NCBI GenBank assembly: GCA_016806645.1 | Contig: JACSYO010001951.1 | Location: 206,001 to 270,000 of the forward strand | Length of the DNA stretch: 64,000 nt | From: Ophiodon elongatus | Taxonomy: Eukaryota > Chordata > Actinopteri > Perciformes > Hexagrammidae | Direction: 5' to 3' | Shown: positions 10,061 to 50,564 of the stretch, in pieces | Position numbering within the stretch: the first letter of the stretch is position 1 | How the letters are laid out: every line of letters begins with the position of its first letter | The notes under the pieces: generated by a model | Told to the model about the DNA's origin: nothing | Databases searched by the model: none | What the model saw: only the letters and a program-made list of their open reading frames with translations | Program-made: the position numbers and the translations under genes

Positions 10061-12500
10061 GTTTAAATCTTCTGGCGCTGTGTGCTGCCCTGCAATATAC
10101 AGCCAATGATGACAGTTGGGCTCTACTCAAAATACACTTGTAGTACTACAAGCAGGGGCGGGGCCGCAGGTTGGCTCAGGGATCTGATTGGCCACTCCTG
10201 GTAGCTGGTTCATTAGTACAGGCCCATGGGGCTTTGCCCAGAATTTCTCTATTAAGTAATTAATTATTTGTTGTTGGAAAATCAAATGACAACAAAGAGG
10301 CGCAGGATGACTTCAGAGATGCAAAACTTCATCAGAAAAGCAACATGACTTCAAAGAGACGAAAAACTATCGAAGTGCGAAATGTTGCAGCTGCGTCGTT
10401 GCTCGTCATGTCTTTAGTCTGGGTGTCTTCCTCCTGGAGGGGGAGGGGGGGCTCTTGCAAGCCTTTGGACTTAAAATAGCAGCTAATCGTTGATATGGTT
10501 ATATAAGAATATTTAAAATATATTTGGCATTCATGTATTACATGAACCACGCGCCTCTGAGTCTCTTTTGCTCATTTTAGAAAAGTGCATTGACAAGTTT
10601 CTAAACCAGCCCACGACGGAAGGAGACCTGTTTTTATCTTGAATATGAATATAGACACTAATGCAGGGAATCACATTTTACATTTGAAGACTACATTATA
10701 GCGTTAGGAGGCCAAACTACACACAACCCTCGTTCACTGATGTGCAGATGGGCTCATTGTCCACTTCAGTAAACCTTATTATAAAGCTTATTATAATCGC
10801 AAAGGCTGTCATCTCAATGTGGCTCCATGAACAGACTACATCTAAATGAAAAGACACAATGTCTCCCGTCTCAGTCTGCGTGTGCAGGTCATTCATACTG
10901 TGATTACGCCTGCGCTGCATTAGAGCTCATTAGACGGAGGTCTCGGGCCTTTTGTTTTGGAGATTCAGACTGAGGCCAATGTGGCACAAATACTCACCGG
11001 GTCAACAGGAGCCCTCTAGTGGGAGAATCCTGCTACTCCACATGCGTTGGATAGAAGCTCTGGGACACCAGTAGCCACTGAAACAAACGTAAACCTGCTG
11101 GAGTTTACAACCGACCTCATCTGCATGTTGGAGGGAAACCCAGACACGACGTCTCCACACGTAAGGGCCAAGAATACATCAACAAATATACAATCAAAGG
11201 ATTTATACAATAAAATCAGAAGACCTAAATAATACATTTAAAATACGTAATAGTAGGATTTGTGAACTCTTGAGAGTATTTGGCAAAACTTCAAATCCAC
11301 CATGTAACCGTGTAAATGGTTAACATCAAAAATTAAATCTAATGCCAATTGAACAATGAATCTGAATTTAGAGTCGGACATTGTATTGTTTCTCCACTGT
11401 GTTCACCAGTTCTCTGCGTCTGCCTGCTGCCTCCCCGATGAGAGCCTCGAGACTGAACCAAAACGATGAGCTAAAAAGAAGCTAAAAGTGCTAACTGAAC
11501 TTGAGTTATGATGCTCAGGGGTTCCTCACGAAGAGCCACCCCTTTCATATTAGACACATCCTACTCATTTGACCCAGTGTACATATATAAAAATATGAAC
11601 TAACGCAGCTTTAAAATTAATTTCTCTACCTATAAGCAAAGCTGCTACTTAACATGGAAACAGCTGAGCCAGCGGCTAACAGCTAACAGCGCTAACTGAA
11701 AGAAAAGGAAACGGTTCTGACTGAGCTAACAGTGTTTACCTGAGGGGGAGCTGGAGGGTGGGTGTGATGTTTCTGTGATATAAAAGAGGTATTTATGAGT
11801 TTGGACTTTCCCCATAAAAAATATTCTGATAAAGAGGTGAATTCCCTCCTTAAATAATAACTCATAATTGTTTTAAGTTACTTGAATTTAACTTCTAGTA
11901 ATACATGCCGTCATTCTAAAAAAGTGACAAATAGCTCTGGGTTGTCAGCCATTTCATTTGAAATGAATAATAATAATCTCATATTAATAAGAATGACGCT
12001 GACAACCACAGCGACCAGGGGAGATTATGAGTTCTCAGGTCAGGTGCTGAGGGTCGGGACGGTCATCTTGCATCAGCATGGAGGCGATAAAAACAGATCC
12101 AGGATCCTGAAATTCCTTCCCCCTTCCCTCGTATACAACAAAGACACAGTATAATACTGGAGACCAGAACACTAGAACTAGTGTACTGGTCACAACCAGC
12201 TCCCCCCGACCTGCTGGTGAAATGCTGCTCACACAGCGACACATATAGAATATTATAATCAGTCATATAATCACCAATACTTTATTTTAATGCAGGACTT
12301 TTTTCCTTGTACTTGTTTTACCTCGAGTATTTGTTACATTGTGGTACTGGCACTTTTCTTTTACCTATAAGTAAAGGCTCTTCTTCCTTCACGGCCCCTG
12401 GAGGGCGGCCATGTTTGAGACCACTGAGACGACACGGTAATAATCACAGGCGAGAGGGGCGGGGTACAGCCAAGAACATCCTTTTATTCAATCAAGTAAA
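10061..12500. other. Intergenic space between the convergent rad23a and nfix ends
   Basis: Mostly AT-rich sequence without gene signatures. A family 4 repeat copy lies at about 11,650-11,790. The remainder looks unique to me, and no exon with recognisable protein similarity is present on either strand. Confidence 0.5.
11650..11790. repeat. Dispersed repeat family 4, intergenic copy
   Basis: It carries gctgagccagcggctaac, agctaacagcgctaactga, ctgactgagctaacagtg and tgatgtttctgtgat, matching the rad23a intron 5 copy block by block with substitutions. Confidence 0.5.
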
Positions 12501-12879
12501 GGTGTTGCTCTTTTCAAACTGTTTTTTTTTCTTTATTATTATTATGGAAAAGAAACTGTAATTAACACATGCATTTCACCATGGGCTCTGGGGGTGTGTC
12601 TGATGGAGGAGGAGGAGGAGGAGGAGGAGGAGCAGCACTCGTAGCGGGAGGGGGGGTTCCAGGGCCGGGGCGAGGCTGGCCTGGGTGGGTGGGGGGCTCA
12701 GTCTACACTAAACACTAAACACTAAACACTAAACACGGCCCAGCATCCTACAAAACGTGTTCAAAACAAACGAAGGACATTTTAAAAAAAAAATTAAATT
12801 TAAAAATAAAACAGCGGACGGTTCGGCCACAAGGTCTGACTGGGCTCTTTGAACGGCGCAGGGGAAAAAACACACGTAG

Positions 12880-12936
12880 ACACACACACACACACACACA
12901 CACGTAGACAGACACACACACACACACACACACACT
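12880..12936. repeat. Interrupted (CA)n microsatellite
   Basis: Two (CA)n runs are separated by GTAGACAGA. If the nfix 3' UTR reaches 12.5 kb, this is transcribed as UG repeats. Confidence 0.9.
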
Positions 12937-15900
12937 GCCCCGTGCAACTCGTTCGTTTCTGCTATGGCTTCTCAAACTGTGGCGCTTTCTCTTGTCAAAG
13001 GCTTGATTGATAATACTGCTGCTGGCTTCATTTGCATGATGAAGAAAACAAATTAAAACAAATAAAAAAGTTGCATATATATATATAATTTTCTTTTCTT
13101 TTCTTCGCAGGACAAAAATCTGTAAATCGCTTGATTTTGCTGGTGGAATTTCCCCGGTGCTTTCCTCTAGTAGTCACCAACTAGGTGTGTTTTATGTTTG
13201 TCTTCGTACGGCTTTTGGAACCGCGTCGCTTTGGTCAATCAAACGCTGCGGCTCAGAAGAATGGCGGCGGGTCTCGTGATTGTGCTAAACCTGAGCCCTC
13301 CAGTCTCCGTGCTGTGGAACCGGTCCGCTTCATAAGGTGCTTCAAGTCCTTCAAAAAAAAACTAAATAAATTCGAAATAAAATTAAAATAGCTGGTCACA
13401 TTCAACCACTAGAAAGGTGCATAATTGAAGGTCTCAACGCAGTAACAATGACAAAAAAAAGAATAAAATTCCAAATTAAATTATAAAAAAAATTAGATAG
13501 AAACAAGGATTACCAACAAATCTGCCTATACTAGCAACACTACTGGTCGTCTGTCTCTCGCTTCCGGCCGGACCCAAACGTGTCCGTGAGTGCGCTCCTC
13601 CCTCCTCGTGAGGCTGATGTGTCACTGAGCCCCCCCCACCCCCCCCCAGCACAGCCCAGAGCCCCGTGGTGTAACTTGTTCACTTACATTAGCTGTTGAA
13701 TGGAGAAGCTGAAGAAGATGGGTATGGTAATACAATGTGAAAGCGTACAGACAAGAATAACATGTGAGCTAACTGCATTCTGCTCAGACAAAAGAAACAA
13801 AACCAGAAAAAAAATAATCTTTGCGTAATCTTTTTTTTTTTTTTTCAACCCCGCCGTTCAGAGAAAGGGAGAAAAAGGAGGGGAGGGGGGAGGGGGGGGG
13901 GGTTACGCGGCTACAGACTACTCCAGTGTCCGAGATAGACAGAAGACAAGATACGGAGGAAGAGAAGCAAGACAGAAAATATCTTCTTTTTTTTTTTTGC
14001 CCTTTTTTTTTTTTTTTTTTTATGCTTTTCCTAATTATTCAACAATAAAAAGAGGAACTAAATCACACCAATGTCCTTTAGTACTATGTATACTGCTCGT
14101 AAAAAGCTCCAAGAAGAGGAAGAGAAAGATATAGAAGTATGAAGGAGGGGGACGTTTTGTGTGTTTTTTTTGTGTTTTTTTTTCTTTCTTTCTTTCGAGA
14201 TGGGCACTCAGGATTACGAGATGGAATCTGTGAACAAAAGGCACTTTTTAGGGACAACCTTTAAGATGCTCTGAGTCTATAACACTACGTCACCAAACAT
14301 ATATTTATAATCATTTACAGTGGGAGATTCGGTTGGGGGGGTGGGGGGGGGGGGCAAGGAAAGGGGGGGGGGTTCACTTGATTTGATGACCGAGGCCGCT
14401 AATTCCCTCTCCCTGAGCCAACTGGACGTTTTACACCAAATCAAACCAGGTAGCATCATTCTATTTATTTCCCGTTCTTTAGATCCAGAGTTGTGCATCG
14501 TCTTTGTCCCACACAGGATTACTTGTGTTGGACACAAGGTGTTCCCCTATGACTGTTCCTCTGCTATGGTGTATGGGGGGAGGGGCGTGGGGGGGGGATG
14601 CCTTTTGTCACAACAACCTTTTTTCAGAATAATGAACCCCTCCCCCCTCGGTAAATACAAAAAAAAAAAGAAAAGAAAAGAGAAATAGACTAATGCATGT
14701 TTTCCTAAAATTTGCTTTTATGATAACACTTAATTTTTTTGTTTATTACTATTTATGTATAATAGAGATTGAACGTACTTTATTCTTTACGAAAGCACCA
14801 GGTTTTCATAGTGATATATATTTTACGAGTTGCAAAATTGTTCCTTCAGCCCTCCCACATTTTGAAAACAAAATCAATAGAAATGAAATTTTTGATAAAC
14901 GCAAGAAGAGGAAGAAGAAGAAGAAGAAGAAAACAAACAAAAAACAACAACAACAAAAGGAAATTAAAAAAAAACATTTCCCCAAACTTACTTACAAAGA
15001 CTGGGATACTTTTCTTGCCGCCCTCGTATTTAGAGTCCCGGAGCATGTGGACTTGAAAAGAAAAAAAAACAAGAAAAAGAAAAACAACCCTAGAGGGTTT
15101 CGCCCTCTTTTCTCGAGACACCCTCAAAACAATCGCTAACAAACAAACACAATTCCTCTACCAAGGCATTGCACATGGCTCAATCGACATACATCATTTA
15201 GTTTCAAGAACAATACTTCCCATCAAAACAAGAAAGAAAACAACAAAACCTAATCTTTTTTTATTATCATCCTCGACTACATCATCATCAGCGTCCACGT
15301 CTTTCCTTGTGGCTTTAGAGACTGCTACTTTAGCTCTAATCGGCGGGTTTCTTTTGCGATGCATCCTATGACTGCGCGATGTACGCCATGCTTCAAAAAA
15401 TAACTAGACTGCCACAGAGCTTATCTTGCAAATAAAACAAAAAGAAAATGTATATATCTATAAATATATATGTGTATTATATATAAAGATGCTTGCGATT
15501 ATCTAGGGAGCTGTCGCCGTTTCCTTTTTTTTCTTCTTCTTTTTCTCCCTCTCCTGACATAACGTTTTTTTTTTCACCATTCGCTATAGCTTATATGTGA
15601 GAAAAAAAGAACCTGAATTCATGTTTGACAAATTGCATAATGGGAATACAGAGGCACTTCCATAGATTAGAAAAAGAAATCGCTTCAGCCGCCGTTGACG
15701 CCCTCACTCAGCAGAGCTGCTTCTCTCTCTACGGAGCCGTGAGGCGGTCGGACTATGTCGTGTTTCCCTGCAGTGAAGAACGTGGCCAGGCAGTCCAGTT
15801 ATTTAGTGAGGTCGGATGGGTGCTTTGTTATTGACGGGTAAGAATCAGTGGGAATATGTGCGGGCGGATTGGTGTGAAAAACGATTAAAAGCATAAAGGC

Positions 15901-16849
15901 CTCCTCAGATTGTCTGGTTTTTCTTTTTTAGTTTTTTTTTAGTTTTTTTTTTTTAAGACTTCCCTTTGAATTCAGTCGCGGGGGGACGGGGGTGGGGGGG
16001 ACGTAATAGTGGTCGGTGAGTTTAAGATGCGGCGATCTGTGCGATTCCATCCCAGTGACACGGCCACTGATTAGAGAAACGGTCTAATTCTCATGAAGGT
16101 CGGCTGGTTTGATTGTTTTAGTGCAGATTTTGATCATCAAGGGCTCATCGAGTCACAACAGTAAAAGGGGGAGTGCTGGTGTGTGTGTGTTTCCGTGTGT
16201 GTGTGTTGGGGGCATTGCCATAGCAACCGATATCCTGATCCTGTGCACCGAAACAAAAACAACAAAAAAGTGGGGCACATGGGTGATCCTCCTACTGGCG
16301 GCCTTAGAGGCCCCCCGTTCCGCAAACAGCCGGATATGTCACATATTCATTTTGCTCCACAGTGTGGCCCCTCTGCTCTTGGAGCAGCGGCCCGTCTGGG
16401 AGTGTAAACAACAGGGTAAACTTTAGGGAGACTCGGGGTCCCGTCTTCAGCAACCTTCCCCTCCTTGCTTCTGTTTTTTTTTCTTTTTCTATCACTCATA
16501 TATCACCACCTCCTCCTCCACCTCCACCAGTGGCTGGACCTGGGCCAACGAGTAGACGGGCTAGTTGGGCTTTTTAATCTTCTTCTTTTAGCTTTCTGTT
16601 GAGCTGTGTGGTTCAGCAGGTACGTTCACCGGAAAATAAGCTTCCTGTGATTGTCAAAATCCTGCCTTGTGTGGTCCTCCAAAGTACAGTAGGTGGCAAA
16701 TTGGTTAATCTGGGACTGGGAACAAAAGAACCAGTTTGACTCTGTGGAGAACACGCGTCTTCGCTCAGTTAGGTTTTTTTTGCCGAGTCGGACAAGAAGA
16801 TTGACACCACTCTCACATCTGTCCGTTAACGATGAAGCTATTGGAAGTA

Positions 16850-17010
16850 GCCTTTATGCTAAGCTAAGCGGCTGCTCGCAGTAACTTCGTATTTAATGCA
16901 CATACTTGAGAGTGGTATCGATCATCTCGTCTTAACTCTCGGCAAGAAAATATGAAAGAGAAAAGAAAGCGCATTTCCCAAAATGTCAAAGCTCGTCTTT
17001 AGGTTTTGTA
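16850..17010. repeat. Half copy of foldback MITE, family 2, inside probable nfix 3' UTR
   Basis: Ordered blocks: TTATGCTAAGCTAAGC, gagagtggtatcgatcat, aactctcggcaagaa, gcgcatttcccaaaatgtc. They agree with the right arm of the full copies at 21.5 and 37.9 kb. Confidence 0.65.
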
Positions 17011-18487
17011 TCTACTATTTGGTCCAGGTCAGCTGACCACCCTGTCTACACCGCTTCAACATCCCTCTGTGTGTCTCTTTAAGGTGCTGTCATTCAAATA
17101 CAAAACAATTATAAAATAGTACAAATCCAAAAAGGAATAAATTCAAATAAGAGAACACACAAGAGTTAACAAAATCAATCATCTACATTACAAGAGGGCA
17201 AAAAGGGGGGAACCAATAGCTGCTGTCTATAGTCGCGAAAAAACTGTCAATGATGATGATGTGCTCACACTGATCTTCACACTGATGTTTCTAATCAAAT
17301 AGGTAGAGTGAGTTCACTGGGCTTTCTGTGTGTGCAGATCAAATGAAAAAAAAAAAGAACCCAACACCACCACCTCTGAATACTACAATCTAAAAATGTC
17401 CGACTGGGCAACTCTGTGTGTGTGTGTGTGTGTTGTCAACTGTACCACACGCGCTGTGGTCGTGGCACAGATTGTGCAAGTGTGTGTGTGTGTGTGTCGT
17501 GCGCGGGGGGTGGAGGTGTGAGAATGAGCGGAGGCCAAATGATTTGTCAAAATGAACGACGGGGTGGGTGGGGGTGTGGGGGGAGGGGGGGTTGGAGGAC
17601 ACGCGGAGGCTCCTTGCCACCTCTGTTTTTTTCCGTCTTTAAAACTCTTTTAACAGGCAAGTCTGGTTCACCTACCATGCCTCGTAGGTAAATAGTGCAC
17701 ATCGTTAAGATTAGTGTTAATTGATTCAAGCTTCTAGTGCAACCCTCAATCAAGATATGTTTTGGCATGGTCTCTCTCTAGTTAGTAGGCTTCTAAAGGG
17801 ACTTTGTGGAGTCTGTCAGACGGAGAGGAAACGTCGGTCAATTGGATTTTGTTTTGGGTGATGGCGGACATCACAGGAGCACGGACTGCAGCGTTGGTTG
17901 GGAACCAAATAGCGTCTCTGCTTTGATCGAGGCTGCGGGTTCGTTGTGGGTGGAGCTTAAATGTTGTGTGAAAAAACAGATTTTTTGTTTTTGTTTGTTT
18001 TTGTTGCGACAGTTGATTTTTCTGAGCCATTCATTACACAATGCGTCCTCACAGAGCAGGAGAGCTTTCCTCCTCCTCGGGTTCCTCCTGTGTTGCTGCT
18101 GGTTCGGTGGTTGTTGTTGTTGTTGTTTATTTTAAGGAGAGAGCTGCTTGCTGCCGTTTGTCCCCTTTACCCCTTCTTCATCCTGGCGTCCTCTTCGTCC
18201 GTTCATCTTTTCCATCGATCCGCCTTTTTCGCTCGAGAAAAAAAAGCGTGTCCTCACCTCTGACTGGATAAATGAGTCCAGAGTTCCTCTAAAAAGCGTC
18301 GTGCTGCTGTAGTTTTTCCTGCGTTGCTCGGTTGTGTTTGGTGTCGGGTGAGACAGCGTGCTGCCGGGGGCCGGGTGGTGGGTGGAGTTGGTTGGTGGAC
18401 GACTGTTAACCTGCGGGTTGTTTCTCTGCTTTTCTATTTCCAATTGTAAAGAAAGAATTCTAGTTGCTGGTTTGTGCACAGATCTTG

Positions 18488-45035
<26,548 letters not shown>

Positions 45036-45531
45036 CTGAAAGACAAACACATAGAGAGAGACAGAGAGAGAGAGGTGTTTAGTCAGGTGGACAGCTGTCT
45101 GGACGCCACCCAAGACGAAGGGGGCAGGTTCAGCATCAGAGGGAACACTTCAGATGGGAAACGGGTGCCTTCTTTCCTTCTTTCCACTGAATAGAGACAC
45201 TCAGATTAAAGACCCGTATTTTTTTTCCCCCGCTCCGGTTGAAAGTTAACGTTGTCACTTTAAGGGGCAAAAAAAACAACTTTTTTAGTTCTTTTTGGCT
45301 TCAAACCCACTTTGAGGGACTCCCACACACTCCAATGTACACGCACACTATTTAAGTTAAGACCTCAGACAGTGGAGGCTGGGTAAAGCGCTCGAGGTCC
45401 TAACAAGGCTCAGCGTCCCCGCTGCTCCTAAGTGGTAAAAGAAAGTACTCTCTCTCTCTGAGCTGTGTTTGGATTGCAGCTCCTGTTTGTGCTCACTATT
45501 CTCTTTTTTATAGACCTTTTTTTTCTGGCTT

Positions 45532-45534
<3 letters not shown>

Positions 45535-45607
<73 letters not shown>
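45535..45607. repeat. (CA)n microsatellite
   Basis: About 36 CA units in the nfix large intron. Confidence 0.97.
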
Positions 45608-45610
<3 letters not shown>

Positions 45611-46402
45611 GTGTTAGTAAAGCGTCCCGAGAACCCTCCTCTCTCCCGGCTGCCGACTCCAGCGCTGAGAGTGACTTCAGTGTAAATCACACACGTGTGT
45701 GTTCTGCAGTCATTGTTTGGATCTGCATCTCCTGCGTGTGTGTTTACCTTAACTCTATTGGGGCGGGCGGGCAGAGGGCCACCTGCTCCGGGATAGGTTT
45801 CTTTGGCCCCCGCTGGCTGCCATTCTCCTTCGGATGCGTAATGCGGCCTTTGAGGAGGCTTTTATTGGTCGTACCGCGTACAGCGTTCGGACCAATTACC
45901 CTCCTCGCAAGCGCTGAAGCTTTAAAGGCCGCCCTGGGCCCGGGTCTCCCTCGCCTGAGAGAGAGAGCCCTCCCTGAGTCTCACCAGCCTCTAAGCCCAA
46001 ATCGCCGTCCTAATCTTGGGTGGCATTAGTGGCAGCGATGTGCCAGCAAAAAAACCCAACATGCTGCACCATCCACGCCGTCTGTGCGCCGCCAAAAGAA
46101 GCACGACAACAACAACAACAACAACAACAACAAAAAAGAGAGACAAACTAAATCATCACTCTGGGTTTGGAGAGTAAACACACAGGGGAGAGAGAGTTTT
46201 CTCCTTCCCTCATTCTCAGTCCACCTTGGCGTCTTCCTCCCTAGTCTCCTCTCGCGCCTCGTCCCGTCCCTGCCTCCCCCTTTTCTCTCTCTCTCTCTCT
46301 CTCTCACGCGCGCTGTCGCTCTCTGCGGAATCCTGGCAGCCATCTTAGCGCTTGGCAGCCATCTTAGCTTTGGCGGTAGCCGTGCATTCCTGCTAGCTGA
46401 CG

Positions 46403-46405
46403 GCA

Positions 46406-46442
<37 letters not shown>

Positions 46443-46632
46443 CACACATGCTTGCAGAGCACACACACTCACTCACACTCTCACTCTCTCTCTTGCACTC
46501 AGACCCAATGGTCTTAAAAGATAAAAAGACCTACAGAGGATATGCAATGCAAATGAAGTGAGGATAAAAACCACGGGACGTTTGTCTGGAGTCCTACGAG
46601 GGCCTGCGAGTTCAATAAAAACTAGACATGAT

Positions 46633-46661
<29 letters not shown>
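46403..46661. repeat. Short (CA)n tracts
   Basis: CA runs at 46,409-46,440 and 46,635-46,661, with a CT/CA-rich stretch between. Confidence 0.9.
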
Positions 46662-46663
<2 letters not shown>

Positions 46664-47538
46664 GTAAAGTATACAGGGAAGTACAGGAATCCCTCAAGGC
46701 AAAAGAGGCGATCGTGTAGGATGAACCGAGAAAAGAAAAGAAAGAAAAACGCAGCCCGAGGCCTTCGGTGGCGCGCGACCCGACAACCGCGAAACCGTTA
46801 AAAACCTTTTAAACCTGCGTGCCTCGGAAAAAAAACACTGTGTGACGGTTTCCAAGCCCAAAAAACTGGGGTGCCTGGTTGTCATGGCGACAGGGATGGC
46901 ACACCGCAGCAGCCCACCTAATGATGAGTGGTTGTCGAAGGCCGCGCGTGCACGTTTGGCCCGGCAATCAGTTGGAATGAAGGTGATAATATAGAACGCT
47001 GGCACGCGTTCAATGTGTCCTCCTGGTTTCTTCTTTCTTGGCACCTCTACGCCACGACTACATCAGTGTTTCTGCCTTTTTAAAAAGGGTGTTAAATCCA
47101 CTTCGGTTACATTGTTATTTGAGCAGGTTTTTCAGAATTTTGGGGGTTTTGTGGTCTCTACGAGCCGTGACGGGGCGGATGCTTTGCTCTCCTCCACCCC
47201 TATCGTAGAGGACGGACACCACCCCACAGGAAAGTGGTGGTCGGTCGGTGCATCTCCGGACTCCCGAGGGAAATATCTGGCTCTTTGGCGTTCACCAGCT
47301 CGTCGGCAACCGCCTCTTTTTACCTGACTGCAGGTAAAAAGAAACATCAAATGAACGGCTCTGAAACTAATTCTCTGCGGGTTCGTCGCTTCGGGACATT
47401 CATTCTTTTTTTATGATGTCTTAGTTCGAACTTCAAACCACTGCTCGATCTCAGAAGAGGAAGCAGCAGGAAACATTTTCAGTCCTTTGCATACCAGAAA
47501 ACATCGGCAGTACATCAACCTCAGTGAGGCCGTTTAAT

Positions 47539-47608
<70 letters not shown>
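47539..47608. repeat. (GT)n microsatellite
   Basis: About 34 TG units. Confidence 0.97.
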
Positions 47609-47610
<2 letters not shown>

Positions 47611-48090
47611 GATAAAGAACAGGTCATTTTCTTTCAAGTCTGGTTTCCAAATTATTATAATTTTTTTGTGACTAATCTTGTCTGAACTGGACTTGTGTCA
47701 TCTGGGGCAGATTCCACCCACGATGCACCCTGAGCAGACCAAACAAAGCAGGTGTGGATGTGGGGGGTGGGGGGGGGGGCTGGGGGAGTCCCTACACAGA
47801 CAAAAATAACACAGGATGTGCTCCGGAGGGACAGAAACATTTGTGTGTTGATATGGACGCTAATGTCCACTCAACCCCACACCTGTAAAACACAGGCTGC
47901 AGAGAGGCTAAGGCCCGCCCCCCTTCTGGTGTCTCCCATTGGCGCTTACTTTGGGGAAAAAATGTGTATGATCATCAACACCGGAAGATGAATACATATT
48001 TTTGATGAAATGAGCGTTTAGTAACATGCTGGTTCGAATGCTTGCACGTGTACGTGCTGAACATGGATACACAAGCACAAACATGCTCTT

Positions 48091-48097
48091 ACACACA

Positions 48098-48137
<40 letters not shown>

Positions 48138-48222
48138 CACACACACACACACGGATGAATCAGCCTTATCTCCTGCACACAGTCGCCCCAAGGCACCCTG
48201 CATTCGCCTCACCAGAGATAAT

Positions 48223-48308
<86 letters not shown>
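48091..48308. repeat. Cluster of (CA)n microsatellites
   Basis: Interrupted CA runs at 48,091-48,151 and a clean run of about 40 units at 48,229-48,308. Confidence 0.96.
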
Positions 48309-48310
<2 letters not shown>

Positions 48311-48733
48311 CCATCAAACACACCGTGCTATCGCTCTAATCGCACACAGAGCGGGTCCATTTGTTTCCTTGGTCGGCTGAATGATATACTCCTGTGCGAG
48401 TGTGTACACAAACGTTAACACTAGCCATACATTTATCACACTGCAGATGCAGACGGAGGCTAATAACTCACACCCGGGCTAATGTACACACACACTCAAA
48501 GATCACACTTACTTAATCGCTCCATTCATCAGACGCACAAAAAAACAACATCCCCCCCTCCAAACACACACACACACAGACGCAAATCATTAAAAGACAC
48601 TTGAACGTGAAATTGCGCACACATGCTCGGTCACGCTAATGGACTCGTGGCGCATATTCATATACGGGTGCGCGCTGCTCAAACAGGCGGCAATTTACCA
48701 AACAGCTCAGAGAGTTTGTTTGTGTGCCGCGAG

Positions 48734-48774
48734 CACACACACACGCACACACACACACACGCACACACACACAC

Positions 48775-48841
<67 letters not shown>

Positions 48842-48843
48842 CA
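48734..48843. repeat. (CA)n/(CGCA)n compound microsatellite
   Basis: CA runs interrupted at intervals by CGCA, including about six consecutive CGCA tetramers near 48,806-48,828. Same two-motif pattern as at 25.74 kb. Confidence 0.95.
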
Positions 48844-49034
48844 GCTCCGTTATCTAATGTGCACTAAGTGAAAGTTTTTTTTCTTCTTTTTTTCCAGGCA
48901 GACAGTAAAACCAACACCGGAGATAAAAATCGAACAGCTTTGGGTGTTGAACACGATGGCGGTTGGAAGGTCAGTCTAGCGTGCGCAAGTTTCAGAAACG
49001 TTTTCATCATGTCTTCACACGCACGCACGCACAC

Positions 49035-49185
49035 ACAGCCTGGACGATACCACTCTCATACTGCATCTCTACCGTAAACATGCAGCTGGCTTAGCTCAAG
49101 TTAGCACAAAGACTGGAAAGGGGGGGAGGGGGTGTACGGCTAGCCTGGCTGAGCAGAATCCCCCCCCCCAAAAATCTAAAATCCC
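49035..49185. repeat. Half copy of foldback MITE family 2
   Basis: Blocks 'gataccactctcatact', 'ccgtaaacatgcagctggc', 'gttagcacaaagactgg' and 'gctagcctggctgagcag' match the left arm of the full copies. Confidence 0.6.
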
Positions 49186-50539
49186 CATTTTCATCTCGAT
49201 GAGAAGAACTACTCTGATGTCACGATGATGTCATAGTGAAATCATCAGGGTTGTCTCGGCTTGAGCTTGAAGACATTTAGTATTTATTCCTTTAACAACG
49301 AGGGCGTTAACCAGGCCCTTATAAATAAAGCTCTATTGAGTTTGGAACTTATGGACCTGTACGAGGGACTGAAAACCAGGATGTCTCTCTCACGAGTCCC
49401 CAGACTTTAAGGGAGTGCCACACTAAATTACTGGAGCTCGGGGTCAAAAACTATGCTGGCCAAAAAGTGTCCGGGACCAGCCGAGGACCGGCAGCAGAAG
49501 GCCGTAGCGTTGAGTATATAAATACATGCGTCTGCAGAGCGTAGGCGCGGCCTACACGGCCCGTGACCCCTTTTGACTCGGCGTCTCCGCCTCCACCCGA
49601 CTGCGTGCGGTGTCATTCAGGGACAGACGCGGTTCAGTTCACAGTCAAATGACAGGGGCCTCTTCCTCCGGCTGCTCGGGAGCGCCGCGGACAAATCCGG
49701 CACTGTTCTCTCTCTCTCTCTCCCCCCATCACTCCCTCATACTATAACACCCCCCCCCCCCTCGGCCTATACGAGCCGTGGCGTTCAGGCCCAAACCCCG
49801 TCGTTTCTCTGTGTGTGTGTGTGTCAGCTCGGGCTCTGGGTTCACGTGGGAATGCAGCTGTGGTGTTGAGTCCGTGTAGATGTGACAGGGTGGGGGGGGC
49901 GGCATTGGATTACAGTGCACATATGTACAGTACTAAATATAACGGAGCATGTATGGAGACGGATGCAAAGCAGGCGGCGAACAGGCAGACTGCACTGATT
50001 GACTATATATATATATATATATGTATATAAACACACACAGTTTAAGTGTGTGTGGCTGCGCGGTCTCGCCCCCTCTCTCCACCCGCCCCCCCGCCCCCCC
50101 ACCAGCCTCTGGATAAAGAAACCAAGCAGCCTCCCCAATTGGGTTTCGCTTAAGAGGTTTATCGGTATGTTGCTAAACATTCTGACCTTTTTTTTTTAAT
50201 CTTTAATGCGCTTAAAATGTTCCAAACCCCCCCCCCCCCCTTAATCCACGGCTATCCCACACAGATGTTCACTCGGCTCTTTTATTGGACTTCATTTCAA
50301 CCTCTTTTTTTCCTTCTCCTCCTCCTCCAACACCTCCTCCATCCTCCCCACGTCTCCTCTCTTCTCAATCACCTCCGTTTGCATTCGCAGATTTGTTTCC
50401 GGTTTTAAAAAAAAATCATTGCCTTCAATCTTCTAAAAGCAAAGCTCATCTTGGCCTTGCGTTTTTTAAGCTGGTGGTTCTTATTGGACACTGAAGTAGT
50501 TGGTACAGCAGAGCGCATCTGTCCCATGAATGACCCCCC

Positions 50540-50564
50540 GGGGACGGGGACGGGGACGGGGACG
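50540..50564 (+). repeat. GGGGAC hexamer array, G-quadruplex candidate
   Basis: Four tandem GGGGAC units on the + strand: four G4 runs with 2-nt loops, an ideal G-quadruplex sequence. It is on the strand opposite to the nfix transcript. Confidence 0.85.

Larger units (their letters stand above)
12505..18487 (-). other. nfix: Probable long nfix 3' UTR
   Basis: The sequence after the nfix stop (read from 18,487 downward) has no splice-linked coding exon. NFI genes are known for 3' UTRs of several kb. On the - strand, AATAAA signals occur at 12,532-12,537 and 12,483-12,488, with further ones near 14,464 and 14,740, so the end point is a guess. The region contains homopolymer A/T and G/C runs, a (CA)n tract at 12,882-12,935, and a family 2 MITE half copy at about 16,850-17,010. 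Several apparent ORFs here are low-complexity. Confidence 0.45.
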
